A stretch of DNA of 64,000 bases from Neisseria sp. 83E34 (GTDB lineage: Bacteria; Pseudomonadota; Gammaproteobacteria; Burkholderiales; Neisseriaceae). The position numbers were made by a program, and so were the translations under genes. The DNA is taken from the NCBI RefSeq assembly GCF_001308015.1, contig NZ_LGYH01000008.1:83964-147963 (forward strand), given 5' to 3'. The notes under the pieces were generated by a model that saw nothing but the letters and a program-made list of their open reading frames with translations, did no database searches and was not told the origin of the DNA. Below, piece by piece: positions 45,203 through 54,754 of the stretch (positions are counted from its first letter, which is position 1; every line of letters begins with the position of its first letter).

Positions 45203-46129
45203 ATGGCAGCCAATATGATGACAACTCCCAAATGGTATGAGCATATCACCGATGTAATCATTGGAACTGCGCAACAATTTGATAAAGACAAATGCTATGA
45301 CACTTTGAAATACATTGATCAAAGAAAAGGTTCCCCTTTTGGGGCAATGAGTAATATTATACGTGAGGTTTATGCAACAGCTTCACATGCTTATCTGTTT
45401 GAACATAACCTGAAAAAATTCAAACAATATTCTTATATACAAGGCAAGCTTGTTATATTGGGAAGCATGGGGTATTTTAATCCCGAATCATTCTTCTTTC
45501 CGGGAAATATGCTGAATATTAGCGAGCTGTCGTTTCCCATGATCATGAGCGACAGCCCCCAATTGCGTGAATTTTTAGTTCGCAATATCGACAACATCGC
45601 CAATGATACCGAGGAGTTTGTCGACCGCTACGATCTCAACCGCCATATGATGTACAACACCTTGTTGATGGTGGAAGGCAAGCAGTTGGACAGACTAAAG
45701 GAACGCAGTTTACAGGTGCTGGCCTATCCCACGCCCAGTAAATGGCTGCAAAAGCGGCTCGACGACTACCGTTTCTTTCTTGCCTTCGCCGAGCAGGATG
45801 CCGAAGCCATGAAAAAAGCCTTGGAACCATTGTTTATCAAAAAGAATGCGCGTGCTGCGGCCAAAGAGACCTTAACTTATTTCGACTTCTTTCTGCAGCC
45901 GCAAATCGTGACGTATGCCAAAATCGCCTCCATGCACGGTTTCGATTTGGACATCGACCACGAAATCGCCCCGCGTGATTTGATCGTATACGATCCGCTG
46001 CCGGAGAGCGAATATCAAGATATATTCGATTTTATGAAGCAATACGATTTATCGTATCCCTATGAATATTTACAAGATTGGGTGGATTACTATACGTTTA
46101 AAACCGATAAATTGGTGTTTGGAAAATAG
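45203..46129 (+). CDS. Imm49-like immunity protein, orphan
   Basis: A 308-residue soluble helical protein without signal peptide. Its C-terminal part, AYAKIASMHGFDLDIDHEIA-like (read ...YAKIASMHGFDLDI, then DHEIAPRDLIVYDPLPE), resembles the Imm49 family of polymorphic-toxin immunity proteins. That match is from memory, so moderate. AGGAG lies before the ATG. The 250 bases upstream are AT-rich. No toxin gene is adjacent; the flanking genes are housekeeping. It may be a leftover or protective orphan antidote. Confidence 0.5.
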   Translation: MAANMMTTPKWYEHITDVIIGTAQQFDKDKCYDTLKYIDQRKGSPFGAMSNIIREVYATASHAYLFEHNLKKFKQYSYIQGKLVILGSMGYFNPESFFFPGNMLNISELSFPMIMSDSPQLREFLVRNIDNIANDTEEFVDRYDLNRHMMYNTLLMVEGKQLDRLKERSLQVLAYPTPSKWLQKRLDDYRFFLAFAEQDAEAMKKALEPLFIKKNARAAAKETLTYFDFFLQPQIVTYAKIASMHGFDLDIDHEIAPRDLIVYDPLPESEYQDIFDFMKQYDLSYPYEYLQDWVDYYTFKTDKLVFGK

Positions 46130-46153
46130 AGCCTGTCTTTGACCAAACAATAC

Positions 46154-46188
46154 AATGCCTGTCTGAAAAAAGTTTTCAGACAGGCATT
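46154..46188. terminator. Bidirectional inverted DUS pair
   Basis: DUS at 46156-46167 and its inverse at 46175-46186 lie between the convergent immunity-like and DyP genes. Confidence 0.75.
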
Positions 46189-46206
46189 CTTAATCTCACA
46201 AGCTAA

Positions 46207-47118
46207 TCAAAGATTAGCCAACCGCTCGGCACTCGGCGCGAAATAATATCCGCCCGAGATCGCCTGCGTGAAACGCTCCAGCATCAAATCGGTTTGGCCG
46301 TCTGCCGCTTCGCCAAACATGCTCAGCAGCTGGGCTTCAATATTGTGCAGCCTGTTGCAATAACAGATAAACGCCAAGCCATGTTCACCTGTAACCGTAC
46401 CGTAAGGTAGGCTGCGGCGCACAATTTTCAACCCCACGCCGTTTTCTTTTAAATTGGTGCGTGCGATATGGGCACGGGGGTGCAGGCGTTCGCCTTCGAA
46501 TTCTTCGTTGTCTTCTTTACTGCGCCCAATCGTTTCTTCCTGCTCGGCAATGCTGAATTTATCCCATTTGTTTAAATCATGGCGATATTTTTGATACATC
46601 ACATAGCTGCCGCCGGCATCTGGCGCATCTTTGCCGATAACCCCTACTGATTCCACTTCTGCATCGCCTTGCGGATTTTCGGTGCCGTCAACAAAACCTT
46701 CTACGCCGCGTTCTTCTATTAAGCGGAAACCGTGGGTTTCATCTTTAATATCAATGATTTTGTTAAATAGAGCGACAATTTTCTGCGTAAGCAGAAAATT
46801 CACATCCTGCCGCATGGATTGGATATGAAACAGGATATCGTGCTGGGTAACCGGTGCCAGCCCGTTGCCCAAAGCGCGGAACGGTTTGATTTCCTGCCCT
46901 TCCTGTTGATGCCCGAGGCTGTTCCAAAAATCGGCGCCAAATGCAATGGTCAAGCCCAAATTTGCATCGGGATATTTGCTTTGCAGCAACTGCACGGTTT
47001 CCAGAGCGGCTTTACACGCCCGTTTTACAGCACTGGTTTGCCCGGGAACAACGTCTGCCTGAATAAAGACACCGGCTTTGCAATGATCCGGAATAATTGC
47101 AGTTTGTGGAGTGGTCAT
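46207..47118 (-). CDS. DyP-type heme peroxidase
   Basis: A 303-residue dye-decolorising peroxidase of the compact class (YfeX-like). The distal-side motif GFVDGTENP supplies the catalytic Asp. The proximal heme His is probably in RLHPRAHIARTN, and the distal Arg in LPYGTVTGEHGLAF or nearby. No signal peptide is present, so it acts in the cytoplasm. Such enzymes have been linked to heme handling and oxidant defence. Confidence 0.9.
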   Translation of the reverse strand: MTTPQTAIIPDHCKAGVFIQADVVPGQTSAVKRACKAALETVQLLQSKYPDANLGLTIAFGADFWNSLGHQQEGQEIKPFRALGNGLAPVTQHDILFHIQSMRQDVNFLLTQKIVALFNKIIDIKDETHGFRLIEERGVEGFVDGTENPQGDAEVESVGVIGKDAPDAGGSYVMYQKYRHDLNKWDKFSIAEQEETIGRSKEDNEEFEGERLHPRAHIARTNLKENGVGLKIVRRSLPYGTVTGEHGLAFICYCNRLHNIEAQLLSMFGEAADGQTDLMLERFTQAISGGYYFAPSAERLANL

Positions 47119-47290
47119 GTTTTTTCCTTAATTCAGATTCAGCTTGATATTATAGCCGAATTTACCAAATAGGCAGTATCTTGCATAGCTTTGCCGTTAT
47201 ACCGGCTTGCTTTTCTTTACTTTTTCAAACAGGCATTTCGCCTGATACTCTATGCTAAAATCCGCCACCCCTTTTTCTCGGAATTAATTT

Positions 47291-48379
47291 ATGTTTTTCG
47301 CATTCATCTTTGGTGTTTTGCAGGTTTTCACGTTTTGCTTTGCCAAATTCTGGCGATGGTTCCTGAAAACGGAAAAAGGCACGCTCAACCACCGTATGAT
47401 TCTTATCGGTGCATTCGTGTTCAGCAACAGCCTGCTCGTGTTGACCTTTCTGCGCTACTGGCGCTTTATGTTCCGTGTGAGCGCGGGCTGGATGGTGCTG
47501 ATGCTGTTTACCGTATTCACTTCGGCTACGGTGTTTGTGTTGTGGCTTGTGTTGAGAAAGCGGGTGGCTCAACCCGCTTTGGCCTTGGGTTTGCGCTTAT
47601 TTAGTGTGTTGTTTTTCTGCGGCATCACGGCTTATGCGGTGTACAGCGCCTATGTGCCGATTGTAAAACGCATGACCGTAACCATAGACAAGCCGCTCGA
47701 CAAACCCGTCCGCATCGGCATGGCGAGCGACCTGCATTTGGGTTACCTTTTCCGTGGCAAACAGCTTGATGATCTGGCAGCGATAATGGATAAGGAAAAA
47801 GTAGACATTGTTTTGCTGCCCGGCGATATTATGGATGACGACACCGAAGCCTACCGCAAATTAAACATGAAACCCAGCCTGATGAAGCTGCGTGCACCTT
47901 TGGGCGTATATGCCACCATGGGCAATCACGATTTGTTCGGGCACGAGCGTGAAATCCACGAAGCGCTCACGGAAGCCGGCGTAACGGTGTTGCACGACGA
48001 TGTGGTGCAGATCGACAACCGCTTCTGGCTGATCGGCCGCCCCGACGATAATGCGAAAAACCGTATGCAAACCGAAGATTTGCTACTGAAAACCGACCCG
48101 TCTCAGCCCATTTTCCTGCTTGATCACCGCCCTACTGAAATCCATAAACACGAAAAACTGCCGATTGATGTGCAGGTTTCCGGCCATGTACACAACGGTC
48201 AGGTGTTTCCGGCCAATTTCGTGGTGAAATTTCTTAACCGCGTGTCATACGGCTATGGACAATTAGGAATGGGGCATTATTTCGTTACCTCCGGCTACGG
48301 CTTCTGGGGCGTACCTTTTCGCTTGGGTTCGCAATCTGAAGTGTGGATTATTGATGTACAATCCCGGGCCCGAAAATAA
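47291..48379 (+). CDS. Membrane-anchored metallophosphoesterase
   Basis: The 362-residue protein has about four N-terminal membrane segments (residues 1-125), followed by a calcineurin-like phosphoesterase domain with metal motifs MASDLHLG, LPGDIMDD, MGNHD, LLDHRPTE and SGHVHNGQ. This resembles YaeI/YpbG-type phosphodiesterases. The catalytic domain begins after TIDKPLDKPVRIG. Substrate not known. Confidence 0.88.
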   Translation: MFFAFIFGVLQVFTFCFAKFWRWFLKTEKGTLNHRMILIGAFVFSNSLLVLTFLRYWRFMFRVSAGWMVLMLFTVFTSATVFVLWLVLRKRVAQPALALGLRLFSVLFFCGITAYAVYSAYVPIVKRMTVTIDKPLDKPVRIGMASDLHLGYLFRGKQLDDLAAIMDKEKVDIVLLPGDIMDDDTEAYRKLNMKPSLMKLRAPLGVYATMGNHDLFGHEREIHEALTEAGVTVLHDDVVQIDNRFWLIGRPDDNAKNRMQTEDLLLKTDPSQPIFLLDHRPTEIHKHEKLPIDVQVSGHVHNGQVFPANFVVKFLNRVSYGYGQLGMGHYFVTSGYGFWGVPFRLGSQSEVWIIDVQSRARK

Positions 48380-48390
48380 CGGCCAAACAA

Positions 48391-48422
48391 AATGCCTGTC
48401 TGAATATTTTCAGACAGGCATT
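48391..48422. terminator. Bidirectional inverted DUS pair
   Basis: DUS at 48393-48404 and its inverse at 48409-48420 lie between the convergent phosphoesterase and YdcH-like genes. Confidence 0.75.
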
Positions 48423-48437
48423 TTATTATCTAAAATA

Positions 48438-48659
48438 TTAAGCGGAAGCTTTTTTCAGAATTTCGTACAATTCATCTTTCAAAGCCAGCTTTTTCAATTT
48501 CAGGCTTTCGATTTCTTCGGCAGCAGAAACCGCGGTTACTTCATTGTTTTCCAAGCCGGTAATTTTATCGTCCAACTCATTGTGCTCGTCAAACAAACGT
48601 GAAAAGTGTGCATCTTCTTGTTTTAATTTTGAAATCAAATCGCGATATTCAGGAAACAT
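48438..48659 (-). CDS. YdcH/DUF465 family protein
   Basis: A 73-residue, highly charged helical protein (MFPEYRDLISKLKQEDAHF, ending LKLKKLALKDELYEILKKA). The spacing of hydrophobic residues suggests an antiparallel coiled-coil hairpin. It matches the DUF465/YdcH family, of unknown function and common in proteobacteria. Confidence 0.8.
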   Translation of the reverse strand: MFPEYRDLISKLKQEDAHFSRLFDEHNELDDKITGLENNEVTAVSAAEEIESLKLKKLALKDELYEILKKASA

Positions 48660-48839
48660 AATTATTTATCCTCTTGGTTGAACAATTAAAGCAGAAAACC
48701 TTTTTGGTTTTCTACCTATTTCAGCTTAATTATAACAAACGAAACCTTTAACCGCACGAGATTTTTCATCATGATTGACCTACCGCAAACCGCCAAAGCA
48801 GCATAAAATCCGACACATCGAACCTTAGAGGAGGAAAAT

Positions 48840-49586
48840 ATGACCCCCACCATCTCGTTGCTGAAAAACCACCGTACCTACCGCGGCTTCAAACCCGGTG
48901 AAACCCTGCCGCAAGAGCATTTGCAAGCCATTATCGACTGCGCCCGCCAAGCACCGTCATGGATGAACGGCCAACACTACACCATCATCAACATCACCTC
49001 GCCCGAGTTGCGCCAACGCATCACCGGGCAGCTCCCGGCCAATCCGCAAATCGGGCAGTGCGCCACTTATTTCATTTTCATGGCCGACCTGCATAAAGCC
49101 GACCTGTGCCGCCAAGCCTATGAAGGCACGTTTGCCGCCGCAGGTACGCCCGATGCCTTTATGACCGCCGTTACCGATGCCGTTCTTGCCGCCCAAAACG
49201 CAGCAACCGCAGCTGAGAGCCTGGGCTATGCTACCTGCTACACCGGCGGTATCCGCCTGATTGCGCCGCAGCTGGTCGAAATGCTCAAGCTGCCGCCGCA
49301 CACTTTCCCCGTGGTCGGCCTCTGCATCGGCACGCCCAATGTAGAAATGCGCGTCAAGCCGCGTTTGCCTCAAGCGGCTGCTTATGCGGAAAACCAATAT
49401 CCTTCAGACCAATGCCTGTCTGAAAACCTTGCCGCCTATGAACAAACCATGATCGAATTCGGTGAAGCACGCGAAAAATTCCCCTACCGCGAAAAATTCG
49501 CCCGCTTTTACAGCCAACCTTACGGGCCCGACAACATCGAATTTATGCAAAGCGTCGGCTGGTTAAACTGGCATCAAACAAAGTGA
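48840..49586 (+). CDS. NfsA-type flavin nitroreductase/NADPH oxidoreductase
   Basis: A 248-residue FMN oxidoreductase with N-terminal KNHRTYRGFKPGETLPQEHL (FMN-phosphate Arg), APSWMNGQHYTI, a middle segment AATAAESLGYATCYTGGIR and GLCIGTPN. The overall layout fits NfsA/NfrA-like enzymes. GAGGAGGAAAAT is an unusually strong ribosome-binding site. A DUS at about 49412-49423 encodes DQCLSENL inside the gene. Physiological substrate uncertain (quinones, nitro compounds or flavin). Confidence 0.88.
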   Translation: MTPTISLLKNHRTYRGFKPGETLPQEHLQAIIDCARQAPSWMNGQHYTIINITSPELRQRITGQLPANPQIGQCATYFIFMADLHKADLCRQAYEGTFAAAGTPDAFMTAVTDAVLAAQNAATAAESLGYATCYTGGIRLIAPQLVEMLKLPPHTFPVVGLCIGTPNVEMRVKPRLPQAAAYAENQYPSDQCLSENLAAYEQTMIEFGEAREKFPYREKFARFYSQPYGPDNIEFMQSVGWLNWHQTK

Positions 49587-49612
49587 AACCTTTGCAAAAA
49601 GATTTAACACTA

Positions 49613-49618
49613 TATAAT
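49613..49618 (+). promoter_or_regulatory. Candidate -10 box overlapping a DUS
   Basis: TATAAT shares its last T with the first base of the DUS at 49618. TTGCAA at 49592-49597 is a possible -35 element with a short 15-base spacer. Confidence 0.35.
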
Positions 49619-49653
49619 GCCTGTCTGAACGCCCGGCTTTTCAGACAGGCATT
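49616..49653. repeat. Inverted DUS pair before the 117-residue gene
   Basis: DUS at 49618-49629 and its inverse at 49640-49651 end seven bases before ATG 49658. It may terminate the nitroreductase transcript or lie in the next gene's leader. Confidence 0.8.
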
Positions 49654-49657
49654 GCAC

Positions 49658-50011
49658 ATGAAAAAATACACTCCTCAGAAATACCACCACATCTACGGTA
49701 TCGGCCATCAATTCATCAAGCCGCAGGGGCGCAGCCAATGGTATCCGATAAACGAAGACCGCTGGGACGCACCGCCCCAAAGCGAGCCGTTTATCTTCAG
49801 CCACGAAGCCCTCTATATGCTCGACAGCCACAATATCAAGCTCAACGTGCAGATGAAACTAAGCCCGGAAAGCCCTGAGATGCGTATGCAGCAAGCACTG
49901 CGCGAAGAAGCTCTGCGTGAAATCGCCCGCGACCTCAAAGCCAGCTTCGACGAAGAAAAACTTGCCCAAGCCATCGACTTTTTCAGCCGGCACGACGATT
50001 TGTTCAAATAA
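49658..50011 (+). CDS. Conserved hypothetical protein (117 residues)
   Basis: A soluble, charged protein starting MKKYTPQKYHHIYGIGHQFI. The C-terminal half (SPEMRMQQALREEALREIARDLK) is helical. There is no signal peptide, membrane segment or recognised domain. ATG 49658 is preferred, since the longer frame from GTG 49583 would be translated across the DUS hairpin. Function unknown. Confidence 0.6.
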   Translation: MKKYTPQKYHHIYGIGHQFIKPQGRSQWYPINEDRWDAPPQSEPFIFSHEALYMLDSHNIKLNVQMKLSPESPEMRMQQALREEALREIARDLKASFDEEKLAQAIDFFSRHDDLFK

Positions 50012-50022
50012 CCCCGCATTTT

Positions 50023-50034
50023 TTCAGACAGGCA
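50023..50034 (-). repeat. DUS just upstream of cca
   Basis: TTCAGACAGGCA ends seven bases before the cca ATG; its AGG at 50030-50032 is at ribosome-binding distance. Confidence 0.85.
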
Positions 50035-50041
50035 TACCAAT

Positions 50042-51268
50042 ATGCAAACCTACCTTGTCGGCGGCGCCGTGCGCGACGCCCTGCTCGGAATCGACACCAA
50101 AGACCGCGACTGGGTCGTGGTGGGCGCAGATGCCCAAACCATGCTCGACTTGGGCTACCGCGCAGTCGGCAAAGATTTTCCCGTGTTCCTCCACCCCGAA
50201 AGCCACGAAGAATACGCGCTGGCGCGCACGGAGCGCAAAACCGCCAAAGGCTACACCGGCTTTGCCTTTCACGCCGATAAAAACGTTACCCTCGAGCAAG
50301 ACTTGATGCGGCGCGACCTCACCATCAACGCCATCGCCCAAGACAGCGAGGGCAACATCATCGACCCCTACGGCGGCCAAGCCGATCTGCAAAATCGAAT
50401 ATTGCGCCACGTTTCCCCCGCATTTGCCGAAGACCCTGTGCGCATTCTGCGTACCGCCCGCTTCGCAGCCCGCTACGGTTTCAGCGTTGCCCCGGAAACC
50501 ATGCAGTTGATGCGGAAAATGGTTGATAACGGCGAAGCCGACGCTTTGGTGGCAGAACGCGTTTGGCAGGAGCTTGCACGCGGCCTGATGGAGCAGCACC
50601 CCGCCCGCATGATTGAGACCTTGCGCGAATGCGGCGCATTGAAAGTAATCTTGCCCGAAGTGGACGCACTGTTCGGCGTGCCGCAACGCGCCGACTATCA
50701 TCCCGAAATCGACAGCGGCATCCACACCCTGATGGTGTTGCAATGCGCGGCAGACCTTAACCTAAGCCTGCCCGAGCGCTACGCCGCCCTGCTTCATGAT
50801 TTAGGCAAAGCGCTCACCCCTGCCGACATTCTGCCCAAACACCACGGCCACGATTTGGCCGGTGTGGAGCCCGTGCGCGCCGTCAACGCCCGCTGGCGCG
50901 TGCCCAAAGCATGCAGCGAGCTGGCCGAACTGGTTTGCCGCTGGCATATCCAGCTGCACAGCGTCGGCCAGCTCAAACCGCAAACCGTGTTAAAAACCCT
51001 CAAGCAAACCGACGCTTTCCGACGTGCAGAACGTTTCAAGCAAGCGCTTAACGTTTGCCAAGCCGACCATCAAGGCAGGCTGGGGCAGGAAAACACACCC
51101 TACCCCCAGCGAGAACGCTGGCTCGCGCTTCTTGCCGCCGCGCAAAACGTCGACACCGCCGCCATTGCGGCCAAGCACGCCGGCGAGCCGCACAAAACCG
51201 CCGAAGCCATCGACCGCGCCCGCCTCGAACAAATCCGCCCGCTGCAAAACACTTTCAGACAGGCATAG
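50042..51268 (+). CDS. cca: Multifunctional CCA-adding tRNA nucleotidyltransferase
   Basis: The enzyme builds or repairs the 3' CCA of tRNAs. The 408-residue protein begins MQTYLVGGAVRDALLGI and has the catalytic Asp pair in TKDRDWVVVG (Asp21, Asp23), the RRDLTINA motif and a C-terminal HD domain (HTLMVL, then LLHDLGKA), typical of the class I bacterial type with phosphatase and phosphodiesterase activity. The last residues TFRQA and the TAG stop are formed by a DUS (about 51252-51263 plus following bases). Confidence 0.96.
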   Translation: MQTYLVGGAVRDALLGIDTKDRDWVVVGADAQTMLDLGYRAVGKDFPVFLHPESHEEYALARTERKTAKGYTGFAFHADKNVTLEQDLMRRDLTINAIAQDSEGNIIDPYGGQADLQNRILRHVSPAFAEDPVRILRTARFAARYGFSVAPETMQLMRKMVDNGEADALVAERVWQELARGLMEQHPARMIETLRECGALKVILPEVDALFGVPQRADYHPEIDSGIHTLMVLQCAADLNLSLPERYAALLHDLGKALTPADILPKHHGHDLAGVEPVRAVNARWRVPKACSELAELVCRWHIQLHSVGQLKPQTVLKTLKQTDAFRRAERFKQALNVCQADHQGRLGQENTPYPQRERWLALLAAAQNVDTAAIAAKHAGEPHKTAEAIDRARLEQIRPLQNTFRQA

Positions 51269-51351
51269 GCGGCCTTAGGCCACTTGCTTCAGAAAACCAA
51301 CCGTCCTACACTAACGTCTGTCTGAAAACGCCTTATCTAAAATCCAAACAT

Positions 51352-51852
51352 ATGCAATATTTCGAACTCTTCAACCTCCCGCCTACTTTCGACATCGACG
51401 AAACCGCAATCGAATCAATCTACCGGCGCCTGGCCGCACAATTCCATCCCGACAAATACGCCGCCGCCTCTTCCTTTGAGCAACGCCAAGCCATGATGAT
51501 GGCATCAACAGTCAACGAAGCCTACCGCACACTCAAATCCCCCACCGACCGCGCCGCCTACCTGTTGCAAGCACAAGGCATCAACGCTGACGCGCCCGAA
51601 CACACCGCTTTCCCACCCGAATTTTTGATGCAGCAAATGGAATGGCGCGAAACGTTGGAAGACGCGCGCGCAGAGCGCAATGAACCCGCGCTTAACGCAC
51701 TTGATCAAGAAATCATCAATGAACAAGAGGAATTGTTCCGCCGACTGAGCACCGCCTTTGCCGAAAACCAAACCGAAACCGCCGCCATGCTTGTGCGCCA
51801 GGGCCGGTTTCTCGATAAGCTGCGCAAAGAAATCCAAAGCGCTTTACCATAA
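51352..51852 (+). CDS. hscB: Iron-sulfur co-chaperone HscB
   Basis: A J-domain co-chaperone that delivers the scaffold IscU to HscA. The 166-residue product has MQYFELFNLPPTFDID, the HPD motif in FHPDKYA, and a C-terminal three-helix domain (EFLMQQMEWRETLEDARAE). ATG 51352 is chosen since it matches the conserved N-terminus; the frame upstream overlaps cca in another frame. The partner hscA lies beyond an intervening lipoprotein gene. Confidence 0.95.
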   Translation: MQYFELFNLPPTFDIDETAIESIYRRLAAQFHPDKYAAASSFEQRQAMMMASTVNEAYRTLKSPTDRAAYLLQAQGINADAPEHTAFPPEFLMQQMEWRETLEDARAERNEPALNALDQEIINEQEELFRRLSTAFAENQTETAAMLVRQGRFLDKLRKEIQSALP

Positions 51853-51858
51853 AATGTA

Positions 51859-51901
51859 AATGCCTGTCTGAAAACCGTAAAACCGCTTTCAGACAGGCAT
51901 T
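51859..51901. terminator. Inverted DUS pair after hscB
   Basis: DUS at 51861-51872 and its inverse at 51888-51899, stem about 15 bp; it probably ends the hscB transcript. Confidence 0.7.
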
Positions 51902-51981
51902 AGCAGGTTCAAAATGCGCAAACATTAGGCAACCAATCCCGCAATCACTAACCAATCAAACACACATTCAACAGATTCAAA

Positions 51982-52617
51982 ATGAAAAAAATTCTGTTCC
52001 TCACCCTAATTTCCGCACTCGCACTCAGCGCCTGCAAACCTCCTGCGCCCGATGCAGGGCGCAAAGAAAAAGCCTTGCGTTTTATCGTTAACCACCCGAT
52101 TGCCGCTTATAAAATCGGCATGAAAGCAGACCGTGCGCGCAACATCACCACCAATTCCGTGCGCTTTTCCATCCGCCTCGGCTTGGACGACGTAGCCAAC
52201 CCCAACAACCGCGGCACACAAGTCAACGCCGTGCGCCATACCTTATGGCAGGCCGCCATTGCTTCGCGCTTCAGCGCAGAATTGGCCAAAGAAGCCGGCG
52301 ACGCTTATGAGAAAGACAATACGGCGCCCGACCCGAACAAAACCGAATTCAACAAACTCTACGACGCCGACGAAAGCGTTGATTTGCGCAACAACGCCAT
52401 CGGCCGCGGCATAGGCGAAGCGCATAAAGGTGCCGAGATGAAAACCCTCGTGCGCGCCATTCTCGACCGCTACCACCAAGAAGGCCTGTGGCAGATTTTC
52501 CCGATTGAGCAGGAAGGCAAAACCGTTTATCAAATCCGCCTGACTAAGCTCAGCGACGAAGACTACCAAAAAGCCCTTGCCGAGCTAGCCCAGCTCAACC
52601 AATACGGCGCAAAATAA
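51982..52617 (+). CDS. DUF6973-like lipoprotein
   Basis: A 211-residue lipoprotein with signal MKKILFLTLISALALSAC (lipobox LSAC). The mature domain contains NAVRHTLWQAAIASRF and SVDLRNNAIGRGIGEAH, recalling the DUF6973/phospholipase-like helical family with conserved R-H and N-N residues. No activity is established. It stands between hscB and hscA without evident functional link. Confidence 0.7.
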   Translation: MKKILFLTLISALALSACKPPAPDAGRKEKALRFIVNHPIAAYKIGMKADRARNITTNSVRFSIRLGLDDVANPNNRGTQVNAVRHTLWQAAIASRFSAELAKEAGDAYEKDNTAPDPNKTEFNKLYDADESVDLRNNAIGRGIGEAHKGAEMKTLVRAILDRYHQEGLWQIFPIEQEGKTVYQIRLTKLSDEDYQKALAELAQLNQYGAK

Positions 52618-52627
52618 ATCATCCCGA

Positions 52628-52671
52628 CATGCCTGTCTGAAAGCTGCCCGATCTGCTTTCAGACGGGCATG
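52628..52671. terminator. Hairpin of mixed DUS arms
   Basis: A TG-wad DUS (52630-52641) faces TTCAGACGGGCA (52658-52669), whose complement TGCCCGTCTGAA differs by one base. A 17-bp stem with one wobble pair results; TTTTATTT follows. It ends the lipoprotein transcript. Confidence 0.75.
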
Positions 52672-52756
52672 TTTTATTTCCGACTGATTTACTCAACTAT
52701 CCCAAATCTGTTAGAATACGCGCCAGCTAAAAATAACCCTCAAAGGCACACAAAAC

Positions 52757-54619
52757 ATGGCACTTCTGCAAATTTCCGAACCCGGCATGTCTGCCGCTCC
52801 GCACCAACACCGTTTGGCCGTCGGCATCGACTTGGGCACCACCAACAGCCTCGTTGCCTCCGTTAAAAGCGGCAGCGCCGTCTGCCTGCCCGACGAACAA
52901 GGCCGCGTTACCCTGCCTTCGGTTGTGCGCTATTGCGGCCAAGACGATATCGAAGTCGGCTACGACGCGCTCAAGGCTCAGAAAATCGACCCTGTGAATA
53001 CCATCAGCTCCGCTAAGCGTTTGATCGGGCGCACTTTGGAAGATGTTCAGCAAGAAGCCCGCTATCTGCCTTACCGCTTCGGCAGCAACGAACGCATTAT
53101 CGAACTGCACACCCGCGCGGGCGACAAAACGCCGATTGACGTGTCTGCCGAAATTCTCCGCACCTTAAAGCAGCGTGCCGAAGAAAACCTCGGCGGCGAG
53201 CTTGTCGGCGCCGTGATTACCGTGCCTGCCTATTTCGACGATGCCCAACGTCAAGCCACCAAAGATGCCGCGCGTTTGGCCGGATTAAACGTTTTGCGCC
53301 TGCTTAACGAGCCGACCGCCGCGGCGATTGCCTACGGTTTGGACAACCGCTCGGAAGGCACGTTTGTGGTGTACGACCTCGGCGGCGGCACGCTCGACGT
53401 ATCCGTGCTGCAGCTCACCAAAGGACTGTTTGAAGTCAAAGCCACCAACGGCAACAGCGCACTCGGCGGCGACGATTTCGACCACCGCCTGTTCTGCTGG
53501 CTTCTGGAGCAAAACAATCTTTCGCAACTCAACGAACAAGACAGCCAGCTGCTGCTCAGCCTTGCCCGCGCCGCCAAAGAAACACTCACCACCGAAACCA
53601 GCGCCACCGTGCAAACCATGCTTTCAGACGGCCGCGAAGTCAGCACCACCATCACCCGCCAAGAGTTCCACAACCTTACCCAGCATCTGGTCGCCAAAAC
53701 CATTGAGCCGGTGAAGCAGGCTTTGAAAGACGCGGGCGTAGGCAAAGCCGACGTGAAAGGCGTGATTATGGTGGGCGGCTCCACCCGCATGCTGCACGTT
53801 CAGCAAGCCGTAGCCACCTTTTTCGGCCAAACGCCGCTCAACAACCTCAACCCCGACCAAGTGGTCGCACTCGGTGCGGCGATGCAGGCCAATGTGCTGG
53901 CCGGCAATAAAAACGACGACGAATGGCTGCTGCTCGACGTAACGCCGCTCTCGCTCGGCCTCGAAACCTACGGCGGGCTAGCGGAAAAAATCATCCCGCG
54001 CAACAGCACTCTGCCCACCGCCCGCGCACAAGAATTCACCACTTTTAAAGACGGCCAAACCGCAATGACCATCCATGTGGTGCAAGGCGAACGCGAACTC
54101 GTGTCCGACTGCCGCAGCCTCGCCAAATTCACCTTGCGCGGCATTCCGCCGATGGTGGCCGGCGCCGCCCGCATCCGCGTAACCTTCCAAGTGGACGCAG
54201 ACGGCCTGCTTTCCGTATCCGCCCGCGAACAATCCACCGGCGTGCAGGCGCAAATCGAAGTAAAACCCTCCTACGGCCTCGACGACGAAACCATCACGAA
54301 AATGCTGAAAGAGAGCATGTCGAACGCCTCCGACGACATGGCCGCCCGCGCCCGCGCCGAAGCCACCGTTGAAGCCGAAGGATTAACCGCCGCCGTAGAA
54401 ACCGCATTGGAAATGGACGGCGATTTGCTGAACGAAACGGAACTTGCCGCCATCCGCAACAACATCGCCGCTTTGAAAAACCTTGTTCAGACAGGCAATG
54501 CCGACGAAATCCGTAACGCCGTATCTGATCTGAGCCACGCCACCGACGATTTCGCCGGCCGACGCATGAACCGCAATATCCAACGCGCTTTAGCCGGACA
54601 AAACGTAAACGATATTTAA
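52757..54619 (+). CDS. hscA: Iron-sulfur chaperone HscA (Hsp70 family)
   Basis: HscA, an Hsp70 ATPase, helps transfer iron-sulfur clusters from IscU to apoproteins. The 620-residue protein has [48 protein letters not shown] and [11 protein letters not shown] in the ATPase domain, and [15 protein letters not shown] at the substrate domain. It lacks the C-terminal extension of DnaK, as expected. A canonical-dialect core (TTCAGACGGC, near 53622) and a TG-wad DUS (near 54486) both lie in the gene. Confidence 0.96.
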   Translation: MALLQISEPGMSAAPHQHRLAVGIDLGTTNSLVASVKSGSAVCLPDEQGRVTLPSVVRYCGQDDIEVGYDALKAQKIDPVNTISSAKRLIGRTLEDVQQEARYLPYRFGSNERIIELHTRAGDKTPIDVSAEILRTLKQRAEENLGGELVGAVITVPAYFDDAQRQATKDAARLAGLNVLRLLNEPTAAAIAYGLDNRSEGTFVVYDLGGGTLDVSVLQLTKGLFEVKATNGNSALGGDDFDHRLFCWLLEQNNLSQLNEQDSQLLLSLARAAKETLTTETSATVQTMLSDGREVSTTITRQEFHNLTQHLVAKTIEPVKQALKDAGVGKADVKGVIMVGGSTRMLHVQQAVATFFGQTPLNNLNPDQVVALGAAMQANVLAGNKNDDEWLLLDVTPLSLGLETYGGLAEKIIPRNSTLPTARAQEFTTFKDGQTAMTIHVVQGERELVSDCRSLAKFTLRGIPPMVAGAARIRVTFQVDADGLLSVSAREQSTGVQAQIEVKPSYGLDDETITKMLKESMSNASDDMAARARAEATVEAEGLTAAVETALEMDGDLLNETELAAIRNNIAALKNLVQTGNADEIRNAVSDLSHATDDFAGRRMNRNIQRALAGQNVNDI

Positions 54620-54621
54620 AT

Positions 54622-54670
54622 TTCAGACGGCTCCAAGCTCAAAGAGGCCGTCTGAAAGAGGCCGTCTGAA
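54622..54670. repeat. Cluster of canonical-dialect uptake sequences
   Basis: TTCAGACGGC at 54622-54631 and two tandem AGGCCGTCTGAA copies at 54645-54656 and 54659-54670 (a 14-base direct repeat AGAGGCCGTCTGAA). The inverted pair may end hscA transcription. This is the AG-DUS of N. meningitidis/gonorrhoeae relatives, not the local dialect. Confidence 0.85.
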
Positions 54671-54754
54671 AACAAGGCCGCAAAAGCCTGCGGTCTGCCG
54701 GAGCAACAAACAACAAAATCAAAGCGTTGCCTGACCAACATAAAAAACACAACC

